DNA of 20,528 nucleotides. It comes from a virus. Shown here piece by piece: positions 17,786 through 20,528 of the stretch (position 1 is the first letter of the stretch; every line of letters starts with the position of its first letter). Position numbers and translations under genes: made by a program. The notes under the pieces are model-generated. The model ran no database searches and had not been told where the DNA came from. It was given only the letters and a program-made list of their open reading frames with translations. Location of the stretch: IMG/VR virus record IMGVR_UViG_3300020056_000209, positions 1-20,528 of that record; one strand, written 5' to 3'.

Positions 17786-18211
17786 ATGCCAATTACAACT
17801 ATACAAACATCGCAGGCACCTGATGCAAAACCGGTAGCGGTCAATAAGGTTGTCTCTACAAACTGGCAAGTTCTTGCGGATGTTCCTAATTATGAAGTTC
17901 CTGAATTAGTTTTCGGTGGTTCAACAACAGTTGAGCCTGGTGTAGGTGAAATTATTTCGCCATTAATTTTATGTAATACAACGAACAGTACTGTTCTTGT
18001 TGACGTAAGAATGCACAGAGAAGATTTAAATGCAGAATTTTATGTATTAAGACAACTGCCAGTGCCAGGTTATCAAACAATCCCGATTCCACTGAACGGC
18101 CAATTTTTAAAGAGTGGTGATACGTTAGAGATTTTAGCGGATACTGATTTAGCAGTTCACGCAACATTATCTTTCACTCAAGGTCAGTCAGAGGAAGACG
18201 ATGTTGTTTAA
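17786..18211 (+). CDS. Small virion protein (141 aa), predicted beta-sandwich
   Basis: The gene starts 16 bases after the giant gene, with AGGA at 17773-17776 as a reasonable ribosome binding site. The protein (MPITTIQTSQAPDAKPVAVN onward) alternates short hydrophobic strands and turns (ISPLILCNTTNSTVLVDVRM, LKSGDTLEILADTDLAVHAT) and ends in an acidic tail (EEDDVV). This pattern fits a small Ig-like beta-sandwich. I recall similar proteins of this size next to fibre genes in T4-like marine phages, annotated only as structural. No catalytic or membrane feature is seen. It may be a fibre collar or decoration protein, which is inference from position. Confidence 0.8.
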   Translation: MPITTIQTSQAPDAKPVAVNKVVSTNWQVLADVPNYEVPELVFGGSTTVEPGVGEIISPLILCNTTNSTVLVDVRMHREDLNAEFYVLRQLPVPGYQTIPIPLNGQFLKSGDTLEILADTDLAVHATLSFTQGQSEEDDVV

Positions 18212-18215
18212 TAAG

Positions 18216-18223
18216 AATAAATA
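18216..18223 (+). promoter_or_regulatory. Candidate late promoter (AATAAATA)
   Basis: One mismatch from the T4 late octamer TATAAATA, in the 50-base AT-rich gap before the collagen-like gene. Initiation would fall near 18229, leaving a 33-base leader. The same octamer also occurs inside a coding region at 5460, so the match alone is weak; the intergenic position is what supports it. Confidence 0.4.
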
Positions 18224-18246
18224 TATTATTAATAAAACTTGAATTT

Positions 18247-18251
18247 AAGGA
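18247..18251 (+). promoter_or_regulatory. Ribosome binding site for the collagen-like gene
   Basis: AAGGA lies ten bases before the ATG at 18262 and fixes this start. An in-frame TAA lies just upstream. Confidence 0.6.
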
Positions 18252-18261
18252 AATAAACTAA

Positions 18262-20528
18262 ATGTCTTTTGGAACACTAACAGGAAAAAGTCAGTTAATA
18301 GGTTTCGGTAATCCGCAAGCCTTTCCAATTACGCTTGACCCCGTCGTCTATGAAGGCGCGGTTGTTTACGCTGATAATGATAAGCTGTATTTTTCTGATG
18401 GTACACAATGGGTCGAGATACAAGGTGGCGGTGGTACCACAGTCGATGCTATTCTTCCATTTGCATTTATTCGAGTTGACGACACAAATGCAATTACAGG
18501 TACAGGAATCTCATCTTCGAATTGGGATGCAGTTAATGGTACATTAGACTTTACCTTTAGCGCTGCTCAACCTGACACAGATTATACGGTCGTAACTGAT
18601 GGTGAGCTTAATGACGATGGTCGTTTAGTATCAATTCAAAGTAAAACAGTTAATGGATTTGAAGCTTCATTCTATGACAGCAATGGTAATGCAACAACTC
18701 CGTCTACATCAAGTGCATTTGCTATTATGGTATTTGCATCTGACCCTGTCACTCAAGTAGGTAATGGTCAGCAAGGTATTCAAGGCGCAACTGGTGCTCA
18801 AGGTTTACAAGGTGATTACGGTCCTGGATTTGAAATCATCGGTTCAATCGCAGGTCCTGGTGACCAATCTTCATTAAATACAGCATTCCCAGGTGCAACA
18901 ACAGGTCAAGCTGTAGTTGACCAATCTGATGATACTCTTTGGATTTATGATGGAGCAAACTGGGTTAATATCGGTTCGTTCCGTGGAGTTCAAGGTTTAC
19001 AAGGTTTCATTGGACCACAAGGTGTTCAAGGTATATTAGGTAATGAAGGTATTCAAGGTGAAAGAGGATTCCGCGGATTCCAAGGTGTTCGTGGTGTTCA
19101 AGGCTTCCAAGGTGTTCAAGGTCTATTAGGTTTCCAAGGTACACAAGGTCGAGCAGGACCTCAGGGTATTCAAGGTACTACAGGTATCCAAGGTGACTTA
19201 GGTATTCAAGGAACACAAGGACGTGCAGGTCCACAAGGTATTCAAGGTTTCACAGGTATTCAGGGTGATGTAGGTTTACAAGGTTTCGTCGGTTCATACG
19301 GCGGTGTATCATTTGAGTTTGATTTTGATACTGGAGTTATTGCTCAAAACCCAGGTGCTAATGAGTTCGCAATTAACAACTCAAGCATATCTGCTCCTAC
19401 AGCTTTATTCATCAATAATACCGCTAAGAATAGCGCGGATCTTGAAGAGTTATTTGACTCAATTGATAGTGTTGAAGGTGATGTTAAAGGTTATATCCAA
19501 ATTACAAACATTGCTGATAATCAAAAATCCGTTACTTACGCAATTTCAAATATTACTGATAATGTTGGTTGGCATACATTCTTTATCAGTCACGTTGTTT
19601 CAACAGCATCGGTTTCAGATTTAACATCAAGTCCTGCTTGTATCATTTCATTTACAAGAGTTGGCGATATTGGTTCTCAAGGTATTCAAGGTATCAATGG
19701 TATCCAAGGTTTCACAGGTATTCAAGGTGATGTCGGTCCTCAAGGAACTCAAGGTATTCAAGGACCTCAGGGTACACAAGGAATTCAAGGAACACAAGGT
19801 TTACAAGGTCGTGCAGGTCCTCAGGGTCTACAAGGAATGCAAGGTCTTCAAGGTAATGACGGTATTCAAGGACATATCGGATTTAGTGGTGGCTTAACAT
19901 TTGATTGGGACTTCGTCAATTCAACAACAGAAGGTTTCCCAGGATTAAATAGTTGGTTAATTAATGATGGCGATGTGACTCAGGCAACCACTTTATACAT
20001 CGACGATTTAACAAACACAGGCCGTAGAGTAGACGGTTTATTTGACTTCTTAGATACATTAACAAGTGAACCTAAAGGTCAAATTTTTATTCGTACTCCA
20101 AAAGATACGACATCTGATGACTATGAATTTGTAATTTATAACTTTACAAATTGGACTTGGTCAACATCAGGAACAGGAAAAGATTGGGGTCATTTTGATA
20201 TTGAGTACGTAGCAAGTAGTACATTAGGTGGTACTGATGCAAGCCCAGGTACAAGTTGGCAGAATGGTGCGGTTGCTACTTATGGTGCAACATCAATTAT
20301 TGATTTTATTCCAAACGGTCAACGAGGTATTCAAGGCTCACAAGGTATTCAAGGTTTACAAGGTGACTTTGGTCCACAAGGTACGCAAGGTGCTCAAGGT
20401 CCTCAAGGAACAACTGGTATTCAAGGTTTACAAGGCTTACAGGGTCTACAAGGTGAATCTGTTCAGGGTACTCAAGGTACACAAGGTGTTCAAGGACTGC
20501 AGGGATTACAGGGACTTCAAGGTTTACA
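18262..20528 (+). CDS. Collagen-like fibre protein, 3' partial
   Basis: The frame stays open from the ATG to the window edge, giving 755 complete codons with no stop. Residues 1-170 form an N-terminal region with a short beta motif (KLYFSDGTQWVEI) and a beta-rich domain. Four collagen-like stretches (about residues 171-189, 242-348, 471-544 and 686 onward) alternate with globular domains (about 190-241, 349-470 and 545-685). The collagen stretches are Gly-x-y triplets with Gln very common in the third position (GIQ, GLQ, GTQ, GVQ), as in other phage collagen-like proteins, which cannot rely on hydroxyproline. The protein is expected to be a trimeric, extended fibre. The globular domains may be trimerisation or receptor-contact modules. 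It lies in the late cluster with its own ribosome binding site and a possible late promoter. The full length and C-terminal tip are unknown. Confidence 0.85.
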   Translation, partial: MSFGTLTGKSQLIGFGNPQAFPITLDPVVYEGAVVYADNDKLYFSDGTQWVEIQGGGGTTVDAILPFAFIRVDDTNAITGTGISSSNWDAVNGTLDFTFSAAQPDTDYTVVTDGELNDDGRLVSIQSKTVNGFEASFYDSNGNATTPSTSSAFAIMVFASDPVTQVGNGQQGIQGATGAQGLQGDYGPGFEIIGSIAGPGDQSSLNTAFPGATTGQAVVDQSDDTLWIYDGANWVNIGSFRGVQGLQGFIGPQGVQGILGNEGIQGERGFRGFQGVRGVQGFQGVQGLLGFQGTQGRAGPQGIQGTTGIQGDLGIQGTQGRAGPQGIQGFTGIQGDVGLQGFVGSYGGVSFEFDFDTGVIAQNPGANEFAINNSSISAPTALFINNTAKNSADLEELFDSIDSVEGDVKGYIQITNIADNQKSVTYAISNITDNVGWHTFFISHVVSTASVSDLTSSPACIISFTRVGDIGSQGIQGINGIQGFTGIQGDVGPQGTQGIQGPQGTQGIQGTQGLQGRAGPQGLQGMQGLQGNDGIQGHIGFSGGLTFDWDFVNSTTEGFPGLNSWLINDGDVTQATTLYIDDLTNTGRRVDGLFDFLDTLTSEPKGQIFIRTPKDTTSDDYEFVIYNFTNWTWSTSGTGKDWGHFDIEYVASSTLGGTDASPGTSWQNGAVATYGATSIIDFIPNGQRGIQGSQGIQGLQGDFGPQGTQGAQGPQGTTGIQGLQGLQGLQGESVQGTQGTQGVQGLQGLQGLQGL
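18772..18828 (+). repeat. Collagen-like Gly-x-y segment 1
   Basis: A short run of six triplets (GIQGATGAQGLQGDYGPG) between the N-terminal domain and a small domain with LWIYDGANWVNIG, which echoes LYFSDGTQWVEI near the N-terminus. Confidence 0.7.
18985..19305 (+). repeat. Collagen-like Gly-x-y segment 2
   Basis: About 107 residues of continuous triplets such as GVQ GLQ GFI GPQ, ending GSYGG. The units are 9-base near-repeats of the GGT-ATT-CAA type. The block GRAGPQGIQG occurs twice within it. Confidence 0.85.
19306..19671 (+). repeat. Duplicated globular domain, copy 1
   Basis: Residues about 349-470. It starts VSFEFDFD and contains INNSSIS, TALFINN, LEELFDSID, VKGYIQI and a WHTFFISHVVS strand. 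These line up in order with the second copy at 19894. Confidence 0.65.
19672..19893 (+). repeat. Collagen-like Gly-x-y segment 3
   Basis: About 74 residues of triplets (GSQGIQGINGIQG onward), again containing GRAGPQG, ending GFSGG before the second globular domain. Confidence 0.85.
19894..20316 (+). repeat. Duplicated globular domain, copy 2
   Basis: Residues about 545-685. It starts LTFDWDF and contains WLINDGDVT, TTLYIDD, VDGLFDFLD, PKGQIFI and a WGHFDIEYVAS strand, matching the order of elements in copy 1. It is about 19 residues longer than copy 1. Confidence 0.65.
20317..20528 (+). repeat. Collagen-like Gly-x-y segment 4, cut by window end
   Basis: At least 70 residues of triplets beginning GQRGIQGSQ and still running at the last base. 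It contains one register break (GESVQGTQG), where the spacing between glycines is five instead of three. Confidence 0.8.

Noticed and set aside
18216-18230. AATAA-ATATA-TTATT inverted repeat before the collagen-like gene, considered as a terminator
   Set aside because: The stem is five A-T pairs only, with no T-tract; expected by chance in such an AT-rich gap.
18985-20528. Short 9-base DNA repeats, considered as a CRISPR or regulatory minisatellite
   Set aside because: They keep one reading frame, vary at wobble positions and encode Gly-x-y triplets, so they are protein repeats.

Overview
The window looks like part of the late structural (tail, baseplate and fibre) region of a marine T4-like myovirus, most like the cyanophage and pelagiphage branch. 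All genes lie on the plus strand, are tightly packed (largest gap 51 bases) and AT-rich. Their products are the kinds of virion proteins found beside the baseplate genes in those phages: a DUF4815-like protein, an S74-type self-cleaving tail fibre, a giant beta-helix/repeat protein and a collagen-like fibre. An exact T4-type late promoter octamer (TATAAATA) supports the assignment. The sequence does not fix the host; the AT-rich coding fits a low-GC marine host such as Prochlorococcus or Pelagibacter, but this is inference. I see no tRNA, rRNA, CRISPR array, insertion sequence or bacterial chromosomal gene.

Layout: (1) 1-5388, a large DUF4815-like structural protein whose 5' end lies outside the window; (2) 5397-5582, a 61-residue coiled-coil protein; (3) 5584-6828, a tail fibre ending in an S74 intramolecular chaperone; (4) a 51-base gap with a late promoter and ribosome binding site; (5) 6880-17769, a 3629-residue mosaic virion protein that takes up more than half the window; (6) 17786-18211, a small 141-residue virion protein; (7) a 50-base gap with a candidate late promoter; (8) 18262-20528, a collagen-like fibre gene that runs off the 3' end.

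The giant protein is the most interesting object. After a short N-terminal head come a degenerate asparagine-ladder beta-solenoid and a pectate-lyase-like beta-helix. The rest is built from two interleaved repeat families. Family B is an alpha-helical module with a Cys-x-Arg-Asp signature (12 copies, Cys kept in 11). Family A is a beta-rich module of about 100 residues with conserved Cys and His (7 complete copies plus two complementary halves). If the A modules are subtracted, the spacing of the B cysteines becomes nearly regular, so A modules appear to be cassettes inserted in loops of a helical scaffold. One complete A module sits inside another A module.

Together the genes probably encode the outer baseplate and host-contacting parts of the tail: a baseplate-anchored structural protein, a self-trimming trimeric fibre, a very long modular protein that may be a fibre or a baseplate decoration, and a glutamine-rich collagen-type fibre. 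Functional assignments beyond 'virion structural' rest on recalled family resemblance and domain logic, not on database searches.
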